A stretch of DNA of 24,349 nt from an uncultured Pseudomonadota bacterium. GTDB taxonomy: Bacteria > Pseudomonadota > Gammaproteobacteria > Methylococcales > Methylomonadaceae. Shown here piece by piece: positions 8,028 through 15,390 of this stretch (the stretch's first letter is position 1; the number at the start of each line of letters is the position of its first letter). The notes under the pieces were generated by a model. That model ran no database searches and had not been told where the DNA came from. It saw nothing but the letters and a program-made list of their open reading frames with translations. The stretch is taken from the NCBI GenBank assembly GCA_903902945.1, contig CAIUWU010000312.1:1-24349 (forward strand), given 5' to 3'. The position numbers were made by a program, and so were the translations under genes.

Positions 8028-8079
8028 GAGCGGATTTGGGAGCTAAAAGTGCAAAGATGGCAAGGAGCCGAAAAACGCT

Positions 8080-8097
8080 ATGACAGAGGTCTGACAG
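8080..8097 (-). promoter_or_regulatory. PHO-box-like direct repeat upstream of the fds operon
   Basis: On the minus strand 8097 to 8080 reads CTGTCAG-ACCT-CTGTCAT, two CTGTCA repeats 11 bases apart as in PhoB sites. The linker is not A/T-rich, there is no -10 at the usual 10-base distance, and fdsG begins about 140 bases downstream. It is a weaker candidate than the one at the porin. Confidence 0.3.
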
Positions 8098-8111
8098 GCC
8101 TCAAGTTTGAA

Positions 8112-8137
8112 CACAGCAGGATTTGCATCCTGCTGTG
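8112..8137 (-). terminator. Stem-loop after the PpiC gene
   Basis: A perfect 10-bp inverted repeat (CACAGCAGGA / TCCTGCTGTG) with a 6-base loop begins 21 bases after the stop codon of the peptidyl-prolyl isomerase gene. The following bases on the minus strand (TTCAAACTTG) are only partly T-rich, so it is a probable but imperfect intrinsic terminator separating this operon from fds. Confidence 0.5.
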
Positions 8138-8158
8138 GATGGGTTTCGCAGCTGCTGA

Positions 8159-9055
8159 TTATTTTGCAGTAGCGGGTGCGGCTTCGGCTGGCGCGGGTGC
8201 AGCAGCTTCGCTGGCAGCAGGTTGTTGGGCGGCGGGTTCCGCTGCCGGTTGTTCTTTAGGCAACAAAATTTCAACTTTGGCAGCTGAACGCAGACCTTCG
8301 ATGAATTTTTGTGCTTTCTGACGCTGTACCAAAGGACGGAATTGCTCTTTAACGGCATCAAACGGAGGTGGTGTCAGTTTTCTGGAGTCTTCTCTCAGAA
8401 TGACATGCCAGCCAAATTGTGATTTAACCGGTGCTTTGGTGAATTTGCCGTTTTCCAGTGCAACCACTGCCTGAGAAAATTCCGGCACCATTCTGTCTGC
8501 GGTAAACCAGCCCAGATCACCGTCTGGCGCTTGATCCAGTGAGTGTTTTTTGGCCAGTGTGGCGAAATCAGCACCTTTTTCCAGTTCAGCGATCAGTTTT
8601 TTGGCTTCTTCTTCGGTTTTTACCAAAATGTGCCGTGCTTTGTATTCGGCATCCATCTGGCCCATTTGCTTGTCATATTCGGCTTTAACTTCTTCATCGC
8701 TGACCGGATTGGTTTTCAGGTAATCCTGTAGGGCCGCTTGCGACATTAATGAGTTTTTGATGGTGGTGAGACGCTCGACCAATTCGGGAGATTTATCCAG
8801 ATTTTTTTGTTTGGCTTGCTGAATCAATAATTCGCGCTGAATCAGTTCTTCCAATAATTGTTCTTTGGGAAATTTTTGCCCTTGGCTACGCTCGGAAATT
8901 TCTTTTTCCAGGGTTTCCAGGGTTTTTTTGCCGATGTAGGTGCCGTTAACCGAGGCAACCGCATCTTCTTTGCTGACAGTTGGGGTGTTGTCTTCAACGC
9001 AGCCAGACAACAGGGCTGCACTGGCTAAAACAACGGGGACAAATTTTGCTTTCAT
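8159..9055 (-). CDS. PpiC-type peptidyl-prolyl cis-trans isomerase, predicted lipoprotein
   Basis: 298-residue predicted periplasmic foldase tethered to a membrane by lipid. The N-terminus has a lipoprotein signal with lipobox LLSGC, giving acylated C19. Residues about 30-125 are a helical SurA/PrsA-like chaperone region, and residues about 136-224 are a parvulin (PpiC) domain: ARHILVKTEEEA, GADFATLAKKHS, GDLGWF and FGWHVIL. The last 30 residues are a low-complexity Ala/Pro/Glu tail of unknown role. The closest described architecture is the PpiC/PrsA lipoprotein group; some exopolysaccharide-cluster EpsD isomerases look similar, but no such cluster is nearby. It is last in the yciB-yciI-bolA cluster, 4 bases after the bolA stop. 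Confidence 0.88.
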   Translation of the reverse strand: MKAKFVPVVLASAALLSGCVEDNTPTVSKEDAVASVNGTYIGKKTLETLEKEISERSQGQKFPKEQLLEELIQRELLIQQAKQKNLDKSPELVERLTTIKNSLMSQAALQDYLKTNPVSDEEVKAEYDKQMGQMDAEYKARHILVKTEEEAKKLIAELEKGADFATLAKKHSLDQAPDGDLGWFTADRMVPEFSQAVVALENGKFTKAPVKSQFGWHVILREDSRKLTPPPFDAVKEQFRPLVQRQKAQKFIEGLRSAAKVEILLPKEQPAAEPAAQQPAASEAAAPAPAEAAPATAK

Positions 9056-9059
9056 GATT

Positions 9060-9335
9060 TCAATTTCCTATTGAGTTTTCAGATGGGGTTAGAGCGTTAA
9101 TACCTAAGGCGTGGATTTGATCTTTCATTAATTCATTGATGGCCTGATAAACCAGCTGATGGCGCTGTACCAGCGATTTGCCTTCGAATGCCGCTGACAC
9201 AATAGTGACATTGTAATGGCCGCCGCCTTTCTGGTTGCCGTAATGCCCGGCGTGGGCAGCACTGTGATCAATAATTTCCAGTAACTCGGGTTTCAGAGCT
9301 TCTTCAAGCTTTTGTCTAATTAAATCAGCGGTCAT
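9060..9335 (-). CDS. bolA: BolA family protein
   Basis: 91 residues with the BolA fold: an N-terminal helix (IRQKLEEALKPELLEIID), a glycine-rich H-Y-N-V-T-I strand, then FEGKSLVQRHQLVYQAINELM and the conserved HALGINALTP end. BolA proteins pair with monothiol CGFS glutaredoxins to handle [2Fe-2S] clusters and affect envelope and stress responses. A Grx4-type partner is encoded at 22782-23099 in this same window. The start overlaps the yciI stop as ATGA, so translation is coupled. BolA rather than IbaG is favoured by the HALGINALTP ending, but paralogues are hard to separate without alignment. Confidence 0.9.
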   Translation of the reverse strand: MTADLIRQKLEEALKPELLEIIDHSAAHAGHYGNQKGGGHYNVTIVSAAFEGKSLVQRHQLVYQAINELMKDQIHALGINALTPSENSIGN

Positions 9336-9634
9336 TGGGGAAATACTCGTTTAAAAGGTTTAACGGTAACGTGGGCGTACACACCGGCAGCAACATAAGG
9401 ATCGGCATTGGCCCATTGCTGAGCCGTGGCCAGATCGGGGAATTCGGCAACGATCAGGCTGCCGCTGAAACCGGCTTCGCCTGGGTTATCGGCATCGATA
9501 GACGGATGGGGGCCGGCCAGCAGCAGCCGGCCTTGATCTTGCAGTTGTTGCAGGCGCTGTAAGTGATCGGGGCGGACAGCCAGACGTTTAGTCAGGCTGT
9601 CTGCGCAATCTTCAGCAATAATGGCGTATAACAT
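9332..9634 (-). CDS. yciI: YciI family protein
   Basis: 100-residue protein of the YciI family, a small ferredoxin-like alpha/beta dimer with no firmly established reaction. The hallmarks are the MLYAIIAEDCADS start, RPDHLQRLQQLQDQGRLLLAGP, the GSLIVAEFPDLATAQQWANADPY block and the GVYAHVTVKPFKRVF end. Its ATG shares one base with the yciB stop (TAATG) and its stop overlaps the bolA start, so it is translated as part of a tight unit. The yciB-yciI pairing is widespread in proteobacteria. Confidence 0.92.
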   Translation of the reverse strand: MLYAIIAEDCADSLTKRLAVRPDHLQRLQQLQDQGRLLLAGPHPSIDADNPGEAGFSGSLIVAEFPDLATAQQWANADPYVAAGVYAHVTVKPFKRVFPQ

Positions 9635-10176
9635 TATTTCTTGTTCTCGGTATCAGGTAGGTATCGGTATAAAAAAGCTATTTGAATCACGATAAAGCCC
9701 AGCATCATGGCAGGCACGCCAAAGGTTTTGAAAGTTACCCAGTCATCGGTGCTATAGCGGTCCATTACATAGAGGTTAAGCCCGCCGACCGTAAAAAAGA
9801 ACAGGCTCCAGCTTAAATTAAGCCGTTTCCAGATGGGAGCAGGTAGTTCAAGATTGCCACTCATCATGCGCTCAATAAAGGTTTTATTGCCGACAAACTG
9901 GCTAAGTAAAAATGCGCCGCCAAACAACCACTCGATAATGGTTAGTTTCCATTTGATGAATTGTTCGTTTTGCAGATAGATGGTTGCGCCACCCATCACT
10001 AAAATCAGTCCCAGCGTGATCCATTGCATGGTTTCGACTTTGCGGTACAGGTACCAGTAAATGATGACCTGGATAATAGTGGCGACTATTACTACGCCGG
10101 TAGCGATATAAATGTCGTAGAGCTTGAAAATGATAAAAAATAAAGCAATTGGAAAAAATTCTAAGAGCGGCTTCAT
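9634..10176 (-). CDS. yciB: Inner-membrane septation protein YciB (IspZ)
   Basis: 180-residue polytopic inner-membrane protein of the YciB/IspZ (septation protein A) family, linked in enteric bacteria to envelope synthesis and cell division. The start MKPLLEFFPIALFFIIFKLYD is family-diagnostic, and about five hydrophobic segments are visible, including VVIVATIIQVIIYWYLY, WITLGLILVMGGATIYL and MMLGFIVIQIAFLYRY. The conserved stretches FIKWKLTIIEWLFGGAFLLSQ and LNLSWSLFFFTVGGLNLYV are present. It is first in the yciB-yciI-bolA-ppiC cluster and divergent from the DUF1244 gene. Confidence 0.93.
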   Translation of the reverse strand: MKPLLEFFPIALFFIIFKLYDIYIATGVVIVATIIQVIIYWYLYRKVETMQWITLGLILVMGGATIYLQNEQFIKWKLTIIEWLFGGAFLLSQFVGNKTFIERMMSGNLELPAPIWKRLNLSWSLFFFTVGGLNLYVMDRYSTDDWVTFKTFGVPAMMLGFIVIQIAFLYRYLPDTENKK

Positions 10177-10213
10177 GGCTTAAGGTTGGCGCTGTTGATA
10201 GGCGAACTGCTTG

Positions 10214-10242
10214 ATAATAAATGGTTAAAGCAAAAACAAGGT
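10214..10242 (-). promoter_or_regulatory. Possible yciB promoter
   Basis: On the minus strand TATTAT (10219-10214) is a fair -10, with ACCTTG 17 bases upstream as a poor -35. It lies about 40 bases before the yciB start. It is only a weak match. Confidence 0.3.
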
Positions 10243-10391
10243 CTCAATTGACTGCGGGTTTCGGCTATCTAAAAGAGCGGGCATTGTATGAGCTTGTCAG
10301 TCAATTGTATACAAAAACCCCGGATTCAAACGCGATGCTTTCAGTAAAACCATTACCGGAGCCGACTTTGTTAACAAAAGCACAGACTTAA
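10221..10391 (+). CDS. Possible small protein, 56 residues, doubtful
   Basis: An uninterrupted reading frame from ATG 10221 to TAA 10391 covers most of the yciB/DUF1244 divergent region. The translation (MVKAKTRSQLTAGFGYLKER..., ending LLTKAQT) is hydrophilic, has no signal or membrane segment, and I do not recognise it. There is no good ribosome site upstream. The region is AT-richer than its neighbours and could simply be regulatory DNA. It is listed because it fills a 270-base gap. Confidence 0.22.
   Translation: MVKAKTRSQLTAGFGYLKERALYELVSQLYTKTPDSNAMLSVKPLPEPTLLTKAQT
10245..10307. repeat. 10-bp inverted repeat in the yciB/DUF1244 intergenic region
   Basis: CAATTGACTG (10245-10254) and CAGTCAATTG (10298-10307) are perfect inverted copies, 43 bases apart. 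The CAATTG cores are themselves palindromic, so only four further bases per arm are non-trivial. It could be a paired operator or chance. Confidence 0.4.
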
Positions 10392-10411
10392 GGCAATAAT
10401 CTCCAGAATAT

Positions 10412-10420
10412 TGTTAAAAT
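10412..10420 (+). promoter_or_regulatory. Extended -10 promoter of the DUF1244-lnt operon
   Basis: TG-T-TAAAAT at 10412-10420 matches an extended -10 element; no convincing -35 lies 17 bases upstream, which is tolerated by this promoter type. The predicted start near 10427 gives a leader of about 20 bases containing the AAGGTGG ribosome site at 10434-10440. Confidence 0.5.
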
Positions 10421-10446
10421 GAATTCTAACTTCAAGGTGGAAAACT

Positions 10447-10752
10447 ATGATGGCTGATATTCAAACCGAGCTCGAAGCTGCCGCATTCAGGCGTCTGCTG
10501 GCTCATCTGCAACAACATACCGAAGTGCAAAATATCGATTTAATGATTCATGGCGATTTTTGCCGCAATTGCCTGGCCAAATGGTATGCCGCCGAGGCGC
10601 ACAATCGAGGCGTATCTGTCGATTATGAACAGGCCCGCGAAGTCGTTTACGGCATGCCTTACAGTGAATGGAAAACTCTGTATCAACAGGAAGCCAGCCC
10701 TGAACAGCTAGCTGCTTATCAAGCTAAACAAGTTGCCAAGGGGAAAGCATGA
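10447..10752 (+). CDS. DUF1244 family protein
   Basis: 101-residue cytosolic protein of the DUF1244 family, whose biochemical role is not established. The family core is clear: FRRLLAHLQQHTEVQNIDLM, then GDFCRNCLAKWY with a C-x-x-C pair (C39, C42), and YEQAREVVYGMPYSEWK. The cysteine pair could bind metal or be redox-active. Two adjacent ATGs open the frame; 10447 is the first and lies 6 bases after the strong AAGGTGG site, the second at 10450 is equally possible. Its stop overlaps the ATG of the next gene (ATGA), so it is probably co-translated with the methyltransferase. Confidence 0.88.
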   Translation: MMADIQTELEAAAFRRLLAHLQQHTEVQNIDLMIHGDFCRNCLAKWYAAEAHNRGVSVDYEQAREVVYGMPYSEWKTLYQQEASPEQLAAYQAKQVAKGKA

Positions 10753-11492
10753 GTCTTGCCGCCCCTTATGACGCCCTGTTTTCCGGTGTCATTGGTAAAG
10801 AATATGATTTTCTCAAACTGATCTGTCCTGCCGCTCCGGAAATGAGCAGACGGGTTGGTGTGAAACTGGCCGAACTCGCAAGTCAACAGTCCCGGCCGAT
10901 GTGGGTATTAGAGCTGGGAGGCGGAACCGGGATTACCACCTTATCGATTTTGCTGGCCGATGAGCGGTTGACGCTGCTCAGTGTCGATAATGAGCCGACC
11001 ATGCAGCGACAAGCCCAGCAAAGTCTGCAGCAATGGGTTGAGGACGGACGGCTGAGTTTTTCCGGTGATGATGCCCTGACTGCTTTGCAAGCGTTGCCCG
11101 CCGACAGTGTCGATGTGATTGCTTCTGCTTATACCGTACACAATTTTGCGGCCGCTTACCGTCGGCAAGTGATCAGCGAAATGTTCAGAGTGTTGAAGCC
11201 TGGCGGTCATTTTGTCAATGGTGATCGTTATGCACTCGACGATATCGTCGCTCATACCCGAGCTACCCAGCATGAAATCGCGGCTTATTTCAAAGTCTTG
11301 ACTGCCATGCAGCGACTGGATGTTCTGGAGCACTGGATTCTGCATTTGTTCAACGATGAATCTGAAAACCACATCATGCGTGAAGCCGTTGCCATCCAAC
11401 AAATGGCCGAAGCCGGATTCACCCGGATCGAACTTCACTCGCGACTTGAGGTTAATGCGCTGCTGACCGCAGTTAAACCCCTATCACTTTAA
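10749..11492 (+). CDS. Class I SAM-dependent methyltransferase
   Basis: 247 residues with a Rossmann-type methyltransferase fold. Motif I is LELGGGTG (residues 54-61), followed by an acidic ribose-binding end of strand 2 at LLSVDNEPTMQRQA. The motif IV area is VDVIASAYTVHNF, and LKPGGHFVNGD is the typical motif VI-like strand. The substrate cannot be told from sequence; the pattern resembles UbiE/MenG-like small-molecule methyltransferases more than nucleic acid enzymes, but that is weak. It starts inside the end of the DUF1244 gene (ATGA overlap) and lies 17 bases before the SPOR-domain gene. Confidence 0.85.
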   Translation: MSLAAPYDALFSGVIGKEYDFLKLICPAAPEMSRRVGVKLAELASQQSRPMWVLELGGGTGITTLSILLADERLTLLSVDNEPTMQRQAQQSLQQWVEDGRLSFSGDDALTALQALPADSVDVIASAYTVHNFAAAYRRQVISEMFRVLKPGGHFVNGDRYALDDIVAHTRATQHEIAAYFKVLTAMQRLDVLEHWILHLFNDESENHIMREAVAIQQMAEAGFTRIELHSRLEVNALLTAVKPLSL

Positions 11493-11509
11493 GAGACTAG
11501 AGAAAGACT

Positions 11510-12847
11510 ATGGCAGATTCCAAAAATAAACGCACACTGGATGATTTTGTAGAAGATCTCGATGATCTGGAAAAATCACTACAGCAGGTGGTTGATAGTG
11601 CTGAGGCTGACGAACAGACAATCGAGCGTTTGCTAGTCGATGATTCTAAAAAAGAGCCGGTGATCGATGCCTTGGATGATCTGACGTTTTTTGATAACGA
11701 AGATAACTTCGTACTGCAAATTGACGATGTGACAACTCCAGAGTTAACCGCACTCGATCGGGTCGAACCCATCGAAGAATTTCACAAACAGGCCGCGCCG
11801 GCCTCACAGATCAGTGACCAAGGGCAGGCTGCCGGCGCTACCGTTGCCTCGCAACCTGCTGTCGCACCGGTGCCGCCAGCTGTTCCGCTTCAACCAGTGC
11901 CGGCGGTACAGGCTGAAAAACCGGCGCAGCAGCCAGAATCCGCAGCAATAGCCAAGCTCAGTCAAACACTGGGTCGACAAATTGAAGCCCTGAAACAACA
12001 GCTTGAAGAACTGGCTGAATATGAGCAACAGATCCGGCAGGACTTAACACTGAAAGCCAGTAAAGACGCGCTGGCTAATTGTCTGGATAGTGTTAATCAG
12101 ATCAAAATCGATTTCGAAAGAAGAAAACGCTTGCTGGATAATCTGCCGAGCGGTAATCCGCCGCCTGCCTTGTATCTGACCAGTGGTTTGTCGGTGCTGG
12201 CCTTGATAGCGGCGATCGGTTTTGGCTGGCAATCATCCAGTGTCAGTGCCGAACTGGAAAGCCTGAAAGTTCAGGCCGAGCAGCATCAGCAGCAATTGGC
12301 TGCCTTACCTGCCAGTGACGCAGTCAATCAGGCTTTGCGTGGACAAGTGGATGATTTGACCCTGAATGTGCAAACCCTGACTACGCAGCTGGCAGAGCTG
12401 GCTAAAGTCAATCATGGCTCCTCTAAGTCTAGTGATGACCTCGGCCGGCAACTCACTAAGCTGAGCAACCAAAGCAAGCAACTGGCTGATAGCCTGGAAG
12501 CCTTGGGAGGCAGAGTTGTGATGCTGGAAAAGTTCAAGCCGGCAGTCGTGCTGCCGGCCAAAACTGAAAAACCGGCCGATCTCAGAAAACAGGATCGGGC
12601 TGAGGTCGGCGGTCAATCCTGGCTGGTGACGCTGGTGGGGTCCAAGCACGACTGGTATGCCCAACGTAAAGCTGATGAGTATGCAGCCAAAGGTTTTCCG
12701 GTAAAGATCATTAGAGCGCAGCAAAAAGGTGAAACCTGGTACCGGCTGGTTGCCGATGGCTTTAAAACCCAGCAGGATGCAGATGGATATGCTGCCCGGG
12801 TCAGAAAGTCGCTGAATCTGGATACAGTGACGGTGGGTCGCAATTAA
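11510..12847 (+). CDS. Single-pass membrane protein with coiled coils and C-terminal SPOR domain
   Basis: 445 residues. In order: a strongly acidic N-terminal region (1 to about 90) rich in D and E; an Ala/Pro/Gln linker (about 95-140); a coiled coil (about 147-210) with Leu/Gln heptads; one transmembrane helix (about 220-240, ALYLTSGLSVLALIAAIGFGW); a second coiled coil (about 245-340); a short Lys/Pro linker; and a SPOR-like domain (about 368-445, SWLVTLVGSKHDWYAQRKADEYAA ... WYRLVADGFKTQQDADGYAARVRK). SPOR domains bind denuded peptidoglycan at division septa, so the C-terminus should be periplasmic and the acidic tail cytoplasmic. The full protein is not one I recognise; its architecture recalls DamX-like septal proteins. 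It sits 2 bases before the nucleotidase gene. Confidence 0.8.
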   Translation: MADSKNKRTLDDFVEDLDDLEKSLQQVVDSAEADEQTIERLLVDDSKKEPVIDALDDLTFFDNEDNFVLQIDDVTTPELTALDRVEPIEEFHKQAAPASQISDQGQAAGATVASQPAVAPVPPAVPLQPVPAVQAEKPAQQPESAAIAKLSQTLGRQIEALKQQLEELAEYEQQIRQDLTLKASKDALANCLDSVNQIKIDFERRKRLLDNLPSGNPPPALYLTSGLSVLALIAAIGFGWQSSSVSAELESLKVQAEQHQQQLAALPASDAVNQALRGQVDDLTLNVQTLTTQLAELAKVNHGSSKSSDDLGRQLTKLSNQSKQLADSLEALGGRVVMLEKFKPAVVLPAKTEKPADLRKQDRAEVGGQSWLVTLVGSKHDWYAQRKADEYAAKGFPVKIIRAQQKGETWYRLVADGFKTQQDADGYAARVRKSLNLDTVTVGRN

Positions 12848-12849
12848 GT

Positions 12850-13740
12850 ATGGAGGCACAAAAACTGGTTGTGGCCGTTTCCTCGCGGGCGCTGTTCAAT
12901 CTGGATCAATCGCACGCGATTTTTGAGGCGCAGGGTACCGAAGCCTATTGTCGCTATCAGGTCGAGCATGAAAACCAGATTCTGGAGCCCGGTTTCGGTT
13001 TTGCACTGGTCAAGAAATTGCTGGATATCAATCAGGCTTTTCCCGATGCGCCGTTGGTGGAAATTATCCTGCTGTCACAAAACAGTGCCGATACCGGATT
13101 ACGGATTTTCAATTCCATTGCTCATTATCAGCTGGCGATAAGTCGGGCAGCCTTTACCAGTGGCATGTCACCGTATCAATACATTCCGGCTTTTGCGGCC
13201 GATTTGTTTCTGTCTGCCAATGGTGAAGATGTTCGTAAAGCCCTGGATGCCGGTTATGCTGCAGCTACCATTGTTTCGGGTTCCGCTAGTAATCCGTCGC
13301 CGCAATTGCGGATTGCTTTCGATGGCGATGCAGTATTGTTTTCTGATGAATCGGAGCGGGTTTATCAGCAGCAGGGGCTGGCCGCCTTTGCCCAAAACGA
13401 GCGCGATCAGGCGCAAAAACCCTTATCAGCCGGGCCTTTCAAGGCTTTTTTAAGTGCTTTGCACCGGATACAAAACCAGTTTCCCGAACATCAGTCACCG
13501 ATCCGTACCGCGCTGGTAACCGCCCGTTCGGCACCTGCTCACGAGCGGGTGGTGCGGACTTTACGAGCCTGGGGAATCCGGATCGATGAAGCCCTGTTTC
13601 TGGGCGGCTTGCCGAAAGGGGCTTTTTTAAAGGCGTTTGGCGCCGATATTTTTTTTGATGACCAGCAAGGGCATTGTCAGTCGGCAAGCCATCATGCCAT
13701 CGCCGCGGCCCATGTCCCGCATGGCGTGACCAACCTCTAA
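12850..13740 (+). CDS. Cytosolic-type 5'-nucleotidase
   Basis: 296-residue protein of the 5'-nucleotidase family related to animal cytosolic NT5C1 enzymes, expected to dephosphorylate nucleoside monophosphates in the cytoplasm. Visible blocks are the N-terminal KLVVAVSSRALFNLDQ, LEPGFGFALVKKLLDIN, VEIILLSQNSADTGLRIFNSI with AITRAAFTSG-like spacing (here AISRAAFTSG), and RIAFDGDAVLFSDESE around residues 154-169 with a D-x-D pair (D158, D160). The C-terminal FFDDQQGHC segment supplies further acidic residues typical of haloacid-dehalogenase-like phosphatases. There is no signal peptide. It begins 2 bases after the SPOR gene and ends 13 bases before lnt, so it belongs to the same operon. Confidence 0.87.
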   Translation: MEAQKLVVAVSSRALFNLDQSHAIFEAQGTEAYCRYQVEHENQILEPGFGFALVKKLLDINQAFPDAPLVEIILLSQNSADTGLRIFNSIAHYQLAISRAAFTSGMSPYQYIPAFAADLFLSANGEDVRKALDAGYAAATIVSGSASNPSPQLRIAFDGDAVLFSDESERVYQQQGLAAFAQNERDQAQKPLSAGPFKAFLSALHRIQNQFPEHQSPIRTALVTARSAPAHERVVRTLRAWGIRIDEALFLGGLPKGAFLKAFGADIFFDDQQGHCQSASHHAIAAAHVPHGVTNL

Positions 13741-13753
13741 CACACAGCAGACT

Positions 13754-15274
13754 ATGACACTTGTTAGCAAACACCTGACGCTATGGCTGGCGCCACTGGC
13801 GGGCCTGATTTTTACCCTGGCTTTTGCACCTTATGATTATGCCTATGGGGTGATAGCGGCACTGATGTTTTTTTATTACGGTTGCCAGCAGGCTGCCAGT
13901 TTGAAACACGCCGCCGGGTTTGGCTATCTGTTCGGGTTGGGGGTGTTCGGACTGGGTATTTGGTGGATTTACCTCAGCGTTCATGATGCCGGTGGCGCCG
14001 ATGCTATCAGTTCGGTACTAATTACGCTGTTGGGTGTGACTTTTTTTGCGTTGTTCCCGGCACTGGTCGCGATGCTGATCAGCCGGTTGCTGCGCTGGCA
14101 ACAACCGACAGTGCGAATGCTTGCGGCCGCTGGGGTCTGGGTGGTGGTTGAATACTTGCGCGGTTACAGTTTGCTGAATGGTTTTCCCTGGCTGCAGATT
14201 GCCTACAGTCAGATTGCCACGCCGCTGGCCGGTTATGCGCCGCTGATCGGCGTCTATGGCATCGGTTTTTTACTGGCCCTGTCGGCGTTTAGTCTGGTTG
14301 AGCTGTTTGGTCGCCAATTTAGAGTGGCGTTGGCTTTGCCATTGCTAGCGGGGATCTGGGTAGCAGGCGGGGCTTTGCAGCAGCAAACCTGGACCACGCC
14401 AATCGGTGAGCCGGTGCAGATCAGTTTGATTCAGGGCAATATCAGTCAGACGCAGAAATGGCAGGCCAATCAGAAGCTGGCAACTTTAAAGTTGTATCAG
14501 GAACTGACCGAACAGCACTGGGATTCGCAGGTGATTATCTGGCCGGAGACAGCGATTCCGGCCTTTTTGAGCCAGGTGAAACAGTTTTTCCTTGAGCCGC
14601 TGGCCGAAACTGCTAAAGCGCATCAGACTGATCTGGTGGTCAGTTTGCCCAGCGGTGACGGTAAGCAGTATTACAACAGCGTGTTGGTGCTCGGCGATCT
14701 GCAAACCTTGTATCACAAGCATCATTTATTGCCGTTTGGCGAATATCTGCCACTGCAGCCTCTGTCGGGCTGGATACTGGATTTAATCCAGATTCCGCTG
14801 GGCAGTTTTACTGCCGGAGCTGATGATCAGACCTTGCTTCAAGCCGGCGGCTATCGGTTTATTACCACCATTTGTTATGAAGATGCTTTTGGTGCGGAAG
14901 TCAGTCGGCAACTAGCCGATGCCGCCTATTTGGTGAATGTGACCAATGATGCCTGGTTTGGTGACAGTTCTCAGCCTTATCAGCATTTGCAGATGGCGCA
15001 AATGCGGGCGCTGGAAACCGGACGTTATATGGTACGGGCCACTAATACCGGGGTAACCGCTTTTATTGCCCCCGATGGTTCGGTGCAGAGTCAGGCGCCG
15101 CTGTTTACCACCACTACGCTGACCGACCGGATCGTACCGATGGGTGGACTGACACCCTATGCGAAATGGGGTGATGCGGGGGTGTTTACGGCTATTTTGG
15201 CTGTTTTGGGATTGGCGGTGGTGAGGGGGGGGATCATTCATAAAGCATCAGCGTTGCTGGCACGAGGGCAATAA
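13754..15274 (+). CDS. lnt: Apolipoprotein N-acyltransferase
   Basis: 506-residue inner-membrane enzyme that adds the third acyl chain to the N-terminal cysteine of lipoproteins, making them ready for Lol sorting. The first 210 residues hold the multi-pass membrane domain, then comes a periplasmic nitrilase-like domain. The catalytic triad is visible: E265 in IIWPETAIP, K322 in YHKHHLLPFGEYLPL and C374 in TTICYEDAFG, equivalent to E. coli E267, K335 and C387. A final hydrophobic segment lies near 477-493. The usual neighbour corC/ybeX is absent; here it follows a nucleotidase gene. The ribosome site is weak, suggesting reliance on upstream translation. Substrates encoded in this window include the PpiC lipoprotein, LptE and MlaA. 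Confidence 0.96.
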   Translation: MTLVSKHLTLWLAPLAGLIFTLAFAPYDYAYGVIAALMFFYYGCQQAASLKHAAGFGYLFGLGVFGLGIWWIYLSVHDAGGADAISSVLITLLGVTFFALFPALVAMLISRLLRWQQPTVRMLAAAGVWVVVEYLRGYSLLNGFPWLQIAYSQIATPLAGYAPLIGVYGIGFLLALSAFSLVELFGRQFRVALALPLLAGIWVAGGALQQQTWTTPIGEPVQISLIQGNISQTQKWQANQKLATLKLYQELTEQHWDSQVIIWPETAIPAFLSQVKQFFLEPLAETAKAHQTDLVVSLPSGDGKQYYNSVLVLGDLQTLYHKHHLLPFGEYLPLQPLSGWILDLIQIPLGSFTAGADDQTLLQAGGYRFITTICYEDAFGAEVSRQLADAAYLVNVTNDAWFGDSSQPYQHLQMAQMRALETGRYMVRATNTGVTAFIAPDGSVQSQAPLFTTTTLTDRIVPMGGLTPYAKWGDAGVFTAILAVLGLAVVRGGIIHKASALLARGQ

Positions 15275-15302
15275 ATTAATAGAAAGTTTGATTTTGCCGA
15301 TT

Positions 15303-15330
15303 ACTCAGGCTGCCATGCGGGCTGAGTTTA
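15303..15330 (+). terminator. Weak stem-loop after lnt
   Basis: ACTCAG (15303-15308) pairs with CTGAGT (15322-15327), followed by TTTATT in the + direction. The stem is only 6 bp before a mismatch, so it is a modest terminator candidate for the DUF1244-lnt operon. Confidence 0.35.
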
Positions 15331-15390
15331 TTCCCCTTATGCAGTACCGAGTATCAAGGCTAGGGTCGGAATAGCCCGGAGCAGTGATTG

